Shown: piece after piece, positions 19,115 to 25,486 of the stretch
Layout of the letters: each line of letters begins with the position of its first letter
Position numbering within the stretch: the stretch's first letter is position 1
Source: Aequitasia blattaphilus
GTDB taxonomy: Bacteria; Bacillota; Clostridia; Lachnospirales; Lachnospiraceae
Direction: 5' to 3'
Length of the DNA: 64,000 nt
Assembly (NCBI RefSeq): GCF_024721305.1
Contig: NZ_JAMXOD010000001.1
Span: forward strand, 223,830 to 287,829
The notes under the pieces: model-generated
Databases searched by the model: none
The model's input: the letters and a program-made list of their open reading frames with translations, nothing else
What the model was told of the DNA's origin: nothing
Position numbers and translations under genes: made by a program

Positions 19115-19144
19115 TAAGCAGTCGATAATGGCTGCTTATTTTTT
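19115..19144 (+). terminator. Hairpin with T-tract upstream of the hsd promoter
   Basis: TAAGCAGTC pairs with GGCTGCTTA around a 6-nt loop, followed by a TTTTTT run, which is a plus-strand terminator arrangement. No plus-strand gene precedes it, so it may stop antisense transcripts reading out of the hsd operon region. Confidence 0.4.
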
Positions 19145-19185
19145 ACTTTATAGGAAAGTCCGTGGACTTTCCTATAAAGTGAAAA
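19140..19185. repeat. Near-perfect 46-bp palindrome
   Basis: ACTTTATAGGAAAGTCC and its exact reverse complement are separated by only GT (19145-19180). The arms extend outward by about five more T/A pairs after one T-G mismatch. It lies between the hsd promoter and the small ORF at 19230 and belongs to no gene. Such a palindrome could be a cruciform-forming repeat, a protein-binding site or the scar of a mobile element. Confidence 0.7.
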
Positions 19186-19229
19186 TGGCACCTTCATATT
19201 TGAGAGCACCAAAATCAGATGATAAGTAT

Positions 19230-19412
19230 TTAGAAGATGTAAAAGCCCTCTTCACCAACCTCATCACCAAAAACATCTTCATTTAAGAAGTAGTCCATAT
19301 CAAGAAGGTCATTATCGCTCATGCTTTTAATGAGATCAGGTGTCATACCTTCGGGTGGATTTTTAGTATATTTATCACGTAGCTTCTTTACAAGTTCTTT
19401 TTCGTTGCTCAT
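19230..19412 (-). CDS. Small acidic hypothetical protein
   Basis: A 60-residue protein starting MSNEKELVKKLRDKY and ending in a strongly acidic tail (NEDVFGDEVGEEGFYIF). GGAGGCGATTCAA gives a good site for the ATG at 19412; the frame extends upstream only through a TTG that overlaps the site. It lies between the IS91-like transposase gene and the hsd operon, on the same strand as both. I do not recognise its function. The pattern of basic N-terminus and acidic C-terminus occurs in DNA-mimic and antitoxin-like proteins, but nothing here proves that. Confidence 0.6.
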   Translation of the reverse strand: MSNEKELVKKLRDKYTKNPPEGMTPDLIKSMSDNDLLDMDYFLNEDVFGDEVGEEGFYIF

Positions 19413-19439
19413 TTGAATCGCCTCCAATCATTCGCTTAT

Positions 19440-20645
19440 GAATGAAGTTTAGCATAAATAAAGAGGCGGGAAAAGAACATCATGTATGAACAAGTTTTGT
19501 AGTCATAACCTTTTCATAATAGTCTTGTAAAGAGAAGCGCTTGTGATTATAGTACAGTTCGACAAAAATCATTGTTTTGCCGCAATTAGGACATTTTAAG
19601 GGATCGTAACCGAAAGTAGAGAGAATGGATTCGCGCCACTTATTAAAAGCAAGTAGGAAGAAATGCTTCTCGGTTGGAATGGCACGGAATAGCTTTTTAT
19701 CCTTTTCTCTATGTCTCGCATAGATACCATAGTAACGTATCATCTTGTATTGTTTTTCAGGGATGTGTCTTATAAGTCGAGAAATGAAGTCGGTTGCAGG
19801 AACAGTTTCGTGAACAAGTTTTTCGTTTTCGTGTCGATTGTAATGGAAGGTTACATTATCACCGTCGTAATCGTCGATACGAGAAGTGGCTATAGCGGGC
19901 CGTCCAAGATATCGACCGATATATTTAATGACAATATCTGGATTACATTTATTAGACTCAGCATAAACATAAAAGCCGTCTTTGTGTATCAAGTAATTCT
20001 TATTGATTTCGGATTTGAATGAAGGTCCAATGTGAGAAAGCATTGCCTTAAGTAAAGCGGTGCGAAAGGATTTTCGCAAAAATTCATAGCTAAAATAATG
20101 GACTTTACGCCAGGGAATATTGTTGCCGGTGCCCCCTTCTGAAAGAAGGCAGTGAATATGTGGATTCCACTTTAAATCTCTACCAAATGTATGAAGAACA
20201 CAAATAAAACCGGGTGTAAATTCTTCTGTTTTATTAAGCTTGCGAAACAACCGAAGAATAACACTTTTAACGGCAAAAAAGAGACAATCAAGAAGCGTGC
20301 GATCATCAAGAAAATAATGCCGAAGTTCTTCAGCAATGGTGAATACGAGATGCCGATGGCTGCACTTAATAAGTTTGAAAGACATAGACGTGGTGCGATC
20401 AATGGAGTACATATTCCCACAAGAAGGACAGAATCGACTTTTACAGCGAAAAGGGACAAATTTCCATTCGCCACAGTCGCAATGATACATAGCCCCGCCA
20501 AAGGAAGGGTCACCACAATTAAGCATCTTCTCGATATTTTCTAGTTCAACCGGACGAGGATGCATAGAGTATTTTATGATTTCGAAATAGTCATTGAAAA
20601 TACGCTGTAATATATTCATATGACTATTATGAGATAAATTGAAGC
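19440..20645 (-). mobile_element. IS91-like (HUH, rolling-circle) insertion sequence
   Basis: A single transposase gene abuts truncated oppC: oppC-like codons continue only to about 20643, after which the sequence changes to the transposase region. This places the right junction near 20640-20655. The left junction is not defined, because IS91-type elements make no target duplication and have no long inverted repeats. The boundaries are estimates. Confidence 0.7.
19480..20619 (-). CDS. IS91-family transposase with N-terminal zinc-binding domain
   Basis: A 379-residue transposase. The N-terminal zinc ribbon is visible (HCDCGEW, then RFCPSCGN), followed by the HUH nuclease core with NPHIHCLL as the paired-histidine motif and YIGRYLGRPAIA carrying the catalytic tyrosine region. 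A second Cys pair near the C-terminus (KCPNCGKTM) is usual for the family. IS91 elements transpose as single strands by rolling-circle replication and can mobilise flanking genes. The start at 20619 is provisional: no good ribosome site is visible and the frame stays open into oppC sequence at 20664. Confidence 0.85.
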   Translation of the reverse strand: MNILQRIFNDYFEIIKYSMHPRPVELENIEKMLNCGDPSFGGAMYHCDCGEWKFVPFRCKSRFCPSCGNMYSIDRTTSMSFKLIKCSHRHLVFTIAEELRHYFLDDRTLLDCLFFAVKSVILRLFRKLNKTEEFTPGFICVLHTFGRDLKWNPHIHCLLSEGGTGNNIPWRKVHYFSYEFLRKSFRTALLKAMLSHIGPSFKSEINKNYLIHKDGFYVYAESNKCNPDIVIKYIGRYLGRPAIATSRIDDYDGDNVTFHYNRHENEKLVHETVPATDFISRLIRHIPEKQYKMIRYYGIYARHREKDKKLFRAIPTEKHFFLLAFNKWRESILSTFGYDPLKCPNCGKTMIFVELYYNHKRFSLQDYYEKVMTTKLVHT

Positions 20646-20663
20646 AAAAGAAATCCCGGTGCA

Positions 20664-21452
20664 ATGTTTGGCTTGTTTTTTGTAATTGCGTTACTTATTT
20701 TATCGTTATTATCACCTTATATATGTAGATACGGTTACCAAGAAATCGTGATGAAAGATCGCTTTTCGCTTCCAAGCTGGAATCATTTATTAGGCTGTGA
20801 TGAAGTAGGTCGGGATATTCTTTCACGCATTTTATTTGGGGCAAAATACACCTTGAGTATCGGAATATTATCTGTAGCACTTAGTTGTGTTGCAGGGGTG
20901 ATATTAGGCTCTATTTCGGGTTATTTTGGCGGAGTTGTAGATACACTAATCATGCGTTTTTTAGACGTATTTCAAGCTTTTCCCAACATACTATTAGCAA
21001 TTGCGATATCAGCAGTATTAGGAACCGGATTTGATAAAGTTATATATGCAATTGGTATTAGCGGAATTCCTAATTTTGCACGAATGATGCGTGCGAATAT
21101 ATTAACGGTGCGTAATGCTGAATTTGTTGAAGCGGCTACGTCAATTAATTGTTCGACATTTAGGATTATTCGTAATCATGTTATTCCGAATGCGATTTCA
21201 CCATTGATTGTTCAAGTCGCTATGGGTATTGCAAGTTCGGCCTTAGCAGCATCTGGGTTGAGTTTTTTAGGATTTGGTGTACAAGCACCAACGCCGGAGT
21301 GGGGTGCGATGTTGGCTTCAGCTCGTGGTTATATGCGCGATTATCCCCACATGGTTATCATTCCGGGGCTATTTATTATGTTGACAGTTTTAAGCTTTAA
21401 TTTAGTAGGGGATTCTATACGTGACGCATTAGATCCAAAGCTCAGGGATTAG
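20664..21452 (+). CDS. oppC: Peptide ABC transporter permease, OppC/DppC type, 5' end lost
   Basis: A 262-residue inner-membrane permease with the binding-protein-dependent transport domain and the EAA loop (EAATSINCSTFRIIRNHVIPN, ~154-174; contact site for the ATPases). Six hydrophobic segments are present, including the first (FGLFFVIALLILSLLSPY). Homologues have 20-40 extra cytoplasmic residues in front; here in-frame codons reading SKRNPGA extend only to 20643 before a stop, so the IS91-like insertion removed the native start. No ribosome site precedes the ATG at 20664, so expression is doubtful although most of the protein survives. oppA and oppB are absent from the window. Confidence 0.8.
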   Translation: MFGLFFVIALLILSLLSPYICRYGYQEIVMKDRFSLPSWNHLLGCDEVGRDILSRILFGAKYTLSIGILSVALSCVAGVILGSISGYFGGVVDTLIMRFLDVFQAFPNILLAIAISAVLGTGFDKVIYAIGISGIPNFARMMRANILTVRNAEFVEAATSINCSTFRIIRNHVIPNAISPLIVQVAMGIASSALAASGLSFLGFGVQAPTPEWGAMLASARGYMRDYPHMVIIPGLFIMLTVLSFNLVGDSIRDALDPKLRD

Positions 21453-21464
21453 GAGGAAATGGAA

Positions 21465-22448
21465 ATGGTAAAGAAGGAAAGTAAACATAATTTTTTCTCA
21501 GTTCGTGACTTACGTGTAGAGTATGCCTCAGGGCAAGAAGTGATTCACGCGGTTAATGGTGTGTCATTTGAACTAGAGTCTGGAACAACGATAGGGCTAG
21601 TTGGTGAAACAGGCGCAGGCAAAACGTCTATAGCTCGTGCGATTATGAGAATTTTACCTGACTACGCAACGAAAAGTGTTAGCGGAAAAGTTGACTTTAA
21701 AGCGGAAGAGTTATTAGAGTTACCAGAGAGTGAAATGCGACTTTTGCGTGGAAAAAGCATTTCGATGATATTTCAGGATCCAATGACAGCGTTAAATCCA
21801 GTGAAAAAGGTAGTAGATCAAATAGCTGAAGGAGTTAGGTTACATCAGAATACAAGTAAGCGGGAGTCGATAGAGATAGCGATTAAAATGTTGGAAATGG
21901 TGGGAATTTCTGAGGACCGTGCATATGAGTATCCTCATCAGTTCTCAGGTGGAATGAAGCAAAGAGTGGTAATTGCGATAGCTCTAGCCTGTAATCCCGA
22001 AATACTCATAGCAGACGAACCAACGACAGCTCTAGATGTAACTATTCAAGCTCAGGTTTTGGAGCTGATGAAAGAATTAAAAGAGAAACTGGGAACGGCT
22101 ATGATTCTTATTACCCATGATTTAGGAGTGGTGGCCGAGGTGTGTGATACGGTTGCGGTTGTGTACGCAGGCGAACTAGTGGAATATGGGACAAAGGAAA
22201 GAGTTTTTGATAAACCTTCTCATCCGTATACGCAAGGACTTTTTAATGCATTGCCAGACTTATCAAAGAATGTAAAAAGACTTACACCGATTGAAGGCTT
22301 GCCGCCCGATCCAAGTAATTTGCCTAAAGGGTGTGCGTTTGCATCTAGATGTCCATTTGTAACTGAAGAGTGCAAAAAGGACAAAATCGATATGATAAAA
22401 ATAAGTGAGAACCATCAGGTTCGCTGTATTAGGTGTGAGGAGGAATAG
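21465..22448 (+). CDS. oppD: Peptide ABC transporter ATPase OppD/DppD
   Basis: A 327-residue ATPase with Walker A GETGAGKTS (~46-54), signature FSGGMKQR, Walker B ILIADEPTTALD and the oligopeptide/dipeptide C-terminal extension containing cysteines (GCAFASRCPF). OppD and OppF form the heterodimeric motor of a peptide importer. AGGAGG at 21451-21456 fits the ATG at 21465 (8 bases) better than the one at 21459. It follows oppC by 12 bases and ends 1 base before oppF. Confidence 0.9.
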   Translation: MVKKESKHNFFSVRDLRVEYASGQEVIHAVNGVSFELESGTTIGLVGETGAGKTSIARAIMRILPDYATKSVSGKVDFKAEELLELPESEMRLLRGKSISMIFQDPMTALNPVKKVVDQIAEGVRLHQNTSKRESIEIAIKMLEMVGISEDRAYEYPHQFSGGMKQRVVIAIALACNPEILIADEPTTALDVTIQAQVLELMKELKEKLGTAMILITHDLGVVAEVCDTVAVVYAGELVEYGTKERVFDKPSHPYTQGLFNALPDLSKNVKRLTPIEGLPPDPSNLPKGCAFASRCPFVTEECKKDKIDMIKISENHQVRCIRCEEE

Positions 22449-22449
22449 A

Positions 22450-23394
22450 ATGCCACTTTTAGAAATCGAACATTTAAAAAAATATTTTTCGACGCCGCGA
22501 GGCTTGGTTCATGCAGTTGATGATGTTTCCTTTTCCATTAATAAAGGTGAAACCATGGGCTTAGTGGGAGAGTCAGGATGTGGAAAATCGACTTTAGGCC
22601 GCACGATAATACACTTGCAAGAAAGTACAGGCGGGATTATTAAGTTTGAAGATAAAGACGTAACAAATTTAGGAAAAGAAGGACTGAGAAAGCTTCGTGA
22701 AGATATGCAAATAATCTTTCAAGATCCGTACTCTTCCTTGAATCCTCGACTTACAATTCATGATACTATCGTGGAACCCTTAATGCTATCTAAGCGATTT
22801 GATTCAAAGGGACTTGAGGCAGAAGCAAATAGACTTATGGATTTAGTCGGGATTGAACAACGCTTTAGAATGTCATACCCCCATGAGTTAGATGGAGGGC
22901 GAAGACAAAGAGCAGGTATTGCTAGAGCAATTGCATTAAACCCTAAATTTATTGTTTGTGATGAGCCGGTTTCGGCCTTGGATGTGTCTATACAAGCGCA
23001 AATATTAAACCTATTAATGGATTTACAAGAGGAATATGGGTTGACATACTTGTTTGTAACTCATGATCTATCGGTTGTACGCCATATTTCAACAAATATT
23101 TGTGTAATGTATCTTGGACAGATGGTTGAGACCTGTCCAACAAAGGAATTATTTGATAATCCTTTACACCCATATACAAAGGCTTTGTTGTCGGCTATCC
23201 CGACAGTTGATATACGCCATAAGCAGGAAAGAATTATTCTAAAAGGAGAAATCAATTCTCCCATCAATCCCAAACCCGGGTGTAGGTTTGCACTTAGATG
23301 TCCGTATGCGGAAGCGCAATGTAATGAACCAGTGGTGTTGCGTGAGATTAGTGAAGGACATTTTTGTTCTTGCTGTAGAATTAATGAAATATAA
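22450..23394 (+). CDS. oppF: Peptide ABC transporter ATPase OppF/DppF
   Basis: A 314-residue ATPase: Walker A GESGCGKST, Walker B FIVCDEPVSALD and the C-terminal oligopeptide domain (GCRFALRCPY). The signature motif reads LDGGRRQR instead of LSGGQxQR, with Asp in place of the Ser that contacts ATP gamma-phosphate; some OppF/DppF-like proteins vary here and the partner OppD has a normal SGG. The start at 22450 has GAGGAGG directly upstream, while the longer frame to 22405 overlaps oppD. The operon ends here with palindromes downstream. Without the binding protein and OppB it needs partners from elsewhere. Confidence 0.9.
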   Translation: MPLLEIEHLKKYFSTPRGLVHAVDDVSFSINKGETMGLVGESGCGKSTLGRTIIHLQESTGGIIKFEDKDVTNLGKEGLRKLREDMQIIFQDPYSSLNPRLTIHDTIVEPLMLSKRFDSKGLEAEANRLMDLVGIEQRFRMSYPHELDGGRRQRAGIARAIALNPKFIVCDEPVSALDVSIQAQILNLLMDLQEEYGLTYLFVTHDLSVVRHISTNICVMYLGQMVETCPTKELFDNPLHPYTKALLSAIPTVDIRHKQERIILKGEINSPINPKPGCRFALRCPYAEAQCNEPVVLREISEGHFCSCCRINEI

Positions 23395-23400
23395 TTATCT

Positions 23401-23436
23401 TTGATAACGTTATCAAATCTAGATAAAATGTTATCT
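23401..23436. repeat. Two adjacent palindromes after oppF
   Basis: TTGATAACGTTATCAA (23401-23416) is a perfect 16-bp palindrome, followed by AGATAAAATGTTATCT (stem of 6, loop of 4). They share a GATAA/TTATC core. They may be a weak terminator or binding sites for an element-encoded protein. Confidence 0.5.
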
Positions 23437-23747
23437 AAACTGAAAAATCATGAAAATTTGCAAAAAAGTGCGTTGCGTGAAGGGTAGTTTATTTATGCGC
23501 TGTAATCGTTAGTTAAAAGTAGTTATAATTATGGGATACTGAATGACTAAAACATGATTTTGAGACGCAGCCTTAGAAAGTATATATTTCTAATATAGGT
23601 TATGAGAGGGGTAGTGTTTTTCGGAAAACGTAGGCAAGACGTGCACGCAACTACTGCAAAAAACCTTATTTCAACTATAATTTTTGTCGATATTACATAT
23701 AGGGAGTCCCATATGAATGGAACCTTGACAATTATATAAATCATTCA
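23437..23747. other. Intergenic leader region, no gene seen
   Basis: No coding frame with a ribosome site is found on either strand. Small hairpins are present: TTAGAAA/TTTCTAA near 23575, CATAT-GGG/CCC-ATATG at 23696-23715, and ATGAATG/CATTCAT at 23713-23748. A TATAAT at 23676-23681 has only a poor -35; it could start the structured RNA that follows. Confidence 0.4.
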
Positions 23748-24066
23748 TCAAGTACGTTCCTGTAATTATTGCTTTAAGCATAAGCCATTTAGCGCTACGC
23801 CATGACAGAGTTTGTGTTTTGACGTATTAGCATGACAGACGGTAGAACTTTTGAGCGATACATAGTTTGCTATTAATCCGAATGACTTTCGGGCGGCGAT
23901 GACAGATTACGGGTATAATGATACTTCCGTTCAGGTAAGGTAGGGCAGTGCATAACTTAACTTACCCAGACGGCTTCCGGAGGTCCCGGGAGAGACGTTA
24001 GTCTATGAGGCGGGTTCGTCGTCTGTCGCTTGATGAATCCAGTTTGCTAGGGGCGAGGCAAATAAG
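23748..24066 (+). ncRNA. Structured RNA, copy A (HEARO/omega-RNA-like)
   Basis: This stretch aligns with 24699-25026 through conserved blocks in the same order: AGCATAAGCCAT (23777), CGCCATGAC (23798), CGGCGATGACAG (23894), GATACTTCCGTT (23920-23931), a CCGGAGRTCCCGG hairpin and CAAATAAG (24059). Between the blocks sequences differ but stems are kept: CCGAA/TTCGG (23878-23892), CCGT+GGTAAG/CTTACC+ACGG (23927-23973), CTTCCGG/CCGGGAG (23974-23992), AGAC/GTCT (23993-24004). A U-G pair makes the plus strand the RNA. From memory the closing GAUG...GGGG...CAAAU part resembles HEARO/omega RNAs of IscB/IsrB, but no nuclease gene is nearby. A terminator follows at 24138. Confidence 0.6.
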
Positions 24067-24137
24067 CAAAGAGTTTGATATACACGATAAAAGTAAAACG
24101 TAATGCATGAATAGTCATATTTGATTTAGGAGAAGAA

Positions 24138-24169
24138 AGAGATCATTGAAAACTGATGGTCTCTTTTTT
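24138..24169 (+). terminator. Terminator after RNA copy A
   Basis: AGAGATCAT pairs with ATGGTCTCT (one T-G pair) around a 9-nt loop, followed by TTTTT. It lies between the RNA and the XRE gene, so the RNA probably ends here as its own transcript. Confidence 0.75.
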
Positions 24170-24192
24170 GTGAAAACATTTAGGGGGGAGAA

Positions 24193-24564
24193 ATGAAAAA
24201 GAACATCGGAGTACGAATTAAGCATTATCGAATGACTAAAAAAGTATCACAAGAGCAATTAGCAGAATTAACGGATTTATCAGTTTCATTTATTTCCAAA
24301 GTAGAAACGAATCGTGTATCAATAGGCTTAAATGCAATCATCAAAATTGCGAATGCATTAGAAGTCCCTATAGGGGATTTGCTTGAGCAAAAAAGTGTTG
24401 AAGAGAGTGAACATAATATTTCAAAAATCGCAGCAACTCAAGAAGTCTTAAATAAAATTGTTAAAAAGCTTTCTAGGTGTGAGAAAACGATGCTACATAT
24501 TATTGAAGATGTCATTGAGGCGATGATTACATCCATTAATAATCACAGAGACGAACAATGGTAA
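24193..24564 (+). CDS. XRE-family regulator in the integrase module
   Basis: A 123-residue protein with an N-terminal helix-turn-helix (VSQEQLAELTDLSVSFISKVE, in the first 35 residues; one residue per base position unbroken) and a helical C-terminus likely used for dimerisation. AGGGGGGAG gives a strong site. It lies between the two structured RNAs and upstream of xis and int, so it could control excision, the RNAs, or both. An ATTTCTTTCA/TGAAAGAAAT hairpin (24591-24617) follows its stop. Confidence 0.8.
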   Translation: MKKNIGVRIKHYRMTKKVSQEQLAELTDLSVSFISKVETNRVSIGLNAIIKIANALEVPIGDLLEQKSVEESEHNISKIAATQEVLNKIVKKLSRCEKTMLHIIEDVIEAMITSINNHRDEQW

Positions 24565-24698
24565 ATTGAAATTTTTGTTACCAAAAGTGGATTTCTTTCA
24601 GTATATGTGAAAGAAATAGGTGAAATCTTTCAGTTCTTCTCCATGTTCATATTATCAATATCTCGATAAAATGAATATAAGAACTGAATAGACAAGCG

Positions 24699-25026
24699 TC
24701 AAATACATTCCTACTGCTTTTGCGATGAGCATAAGCCATAAGAGTTGGTTGCGCCATGACCACGAGAATTGTATCACAGAGAAACGTGAAAGCGATAAAA
24801 CAACAACTCTTAGTACTAGGTGGCTCCTAGATACCGGCGATGACAGGTGGTAGGGATAATGATACTTCCGTTTCGTCATAGCCCGTGCGTTAAAAGCGTC
24901 CCCGGTAATGAAAGCGGCTGCCGGAGATCCCGGCAGGATGAAGAAATAGATTTCTTCTCATGGTGCAAAGCTAGCCCTTTGCCGTTTGATGGCTTCCCGA
25001 CTACTGGGGTGTTGAGAACAAATAAG
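24699..25026 (+). ncRNA. Structured RNA, copy B (HEARO/omega-RNA-like)
   Basis: Second copy of the RNA at 23748. Conserved blocks: AGCATAAGCCAT (24728), CGCCATGAC (24752), CGGCGATGACAG (24835), GATACTTCCGTT (24861-24872), CAAATAAG (25019). Stems with different sequence at matching positions: CTAGG/CCTAG (24816-24830), CTGCCGG/CCGGCAG (24918-24936), GAAGAAAT/ATTTCTTC (24940-24957), GCAAAG/CTTTGC (24965-24982), plus a long-range AAGAGTTG-GTTG/CAACAACTCTT pairing (24740-24751 with 24801-24811). A long imperfect hairpin (24631-24686: CAGTTCTT, TTCAT, TTATC with their complements) sits just upstream and may be part of the transcript. No IscB/IsrB gene follows; the next gene is xis. Confidence 0.6.
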
Positions 25027-25041
25027 TATTGAAAATATAAA

Positions 25042-25085
25042 GTCAAGTGTGCAAAGGAATAATCCAGTACCTTTGCACATTTGAC
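25042..25085 (+). terminator. Long hairpin between RNA copy B and xis
   Basis: GTCAAGTGTGCAAAGG and CCTTTGCACATTTGAC form a 16-bp stem with one G-U pair and a 12-nt loop. There is no T-run after it, so it may be a terminator or RNA end of non-standard form, or a control element ahead of xis-int. Confidence 0.5.
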
Positions 25086-25172
25086 AGTTAGAAATAACCT
25101 TTTGCTATCTTTTAAATGTTTTTAGAAGATATTAAAGGGTTGTTTTTTTTCAGAGAAGGGAGGGGCTTTAAA

Positions 25173-25397
25173 ATGATGAATATGAAGGTGAGGGATAATG
25201 AAAAAAACGTTCCCCTTTGGGAGAAGTTCAATTTAACGATAACCGAAGCAGCAGAGTATTTTAATATTGGAGAAAAGAAGCTAAGGAAGCTTACAGATGA
25301 TAATTTAGATTGTGGATTTGCGATTTATAACGGAACAAAAGTATTGATTAATCGTAAAAAATTCGAAGAGTTTCTCAATCAAATATCCAGTATTTAA
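25173..25397 (+). CDS. xis: Excisionase-like protein (Tn916 Xis type)
   Basis: A 74-residue DNA-binding protein. LTITEAAEYFNIGEKKLRKLTDD, allowing for the break at 20 residues, is a winged-helix MerR/excisionase core, and the ending IYNGTKVLINRKKFEEFL matches Tn916 Xis. Xis bends the element ends and tips the integrase toward excision. GGGAGGGG sits about 7 bases before the ATG at 25173; the frame continues upstream to 25116 without need. It lies 89 bases before int. Confidence 0.8.
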   Translation: MMNMKVRDNEKNVPLWEKFNLTITEAAEYFNIGEKKLRKLTDDNLDCGFAIYNGTKVLINRKKFEEFLNQISSI

Positions 25398-25486
25398 GTG
25401 GGTTACATGTTTGGACGGGAGCTGAGAATGTGATATAGTATTTATATCGCACTAAGGCTTTCTTGAAACAGAAGGGAGCGATAGAA

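Noticed and set aside
23547-23744. 65-codon minus-strand ORF in the region without genes
   Set aside because: No ribosome site; it lies in the leader of the structured RNA and covers hairpins, so it is likely chance.
24010-24035. tRNA-like T-loop (GGGTTCGTC) in RNA copy A
   Set aside because: No acceptor, D or anticodon stems around it, and the motif is absent in copy B.
24847-25032. 61-codon plus-strand ORF across RNA copy B
   Set aside because: The matching region of copy A has no equivalent frame, while RNA stems are conserved between copies.
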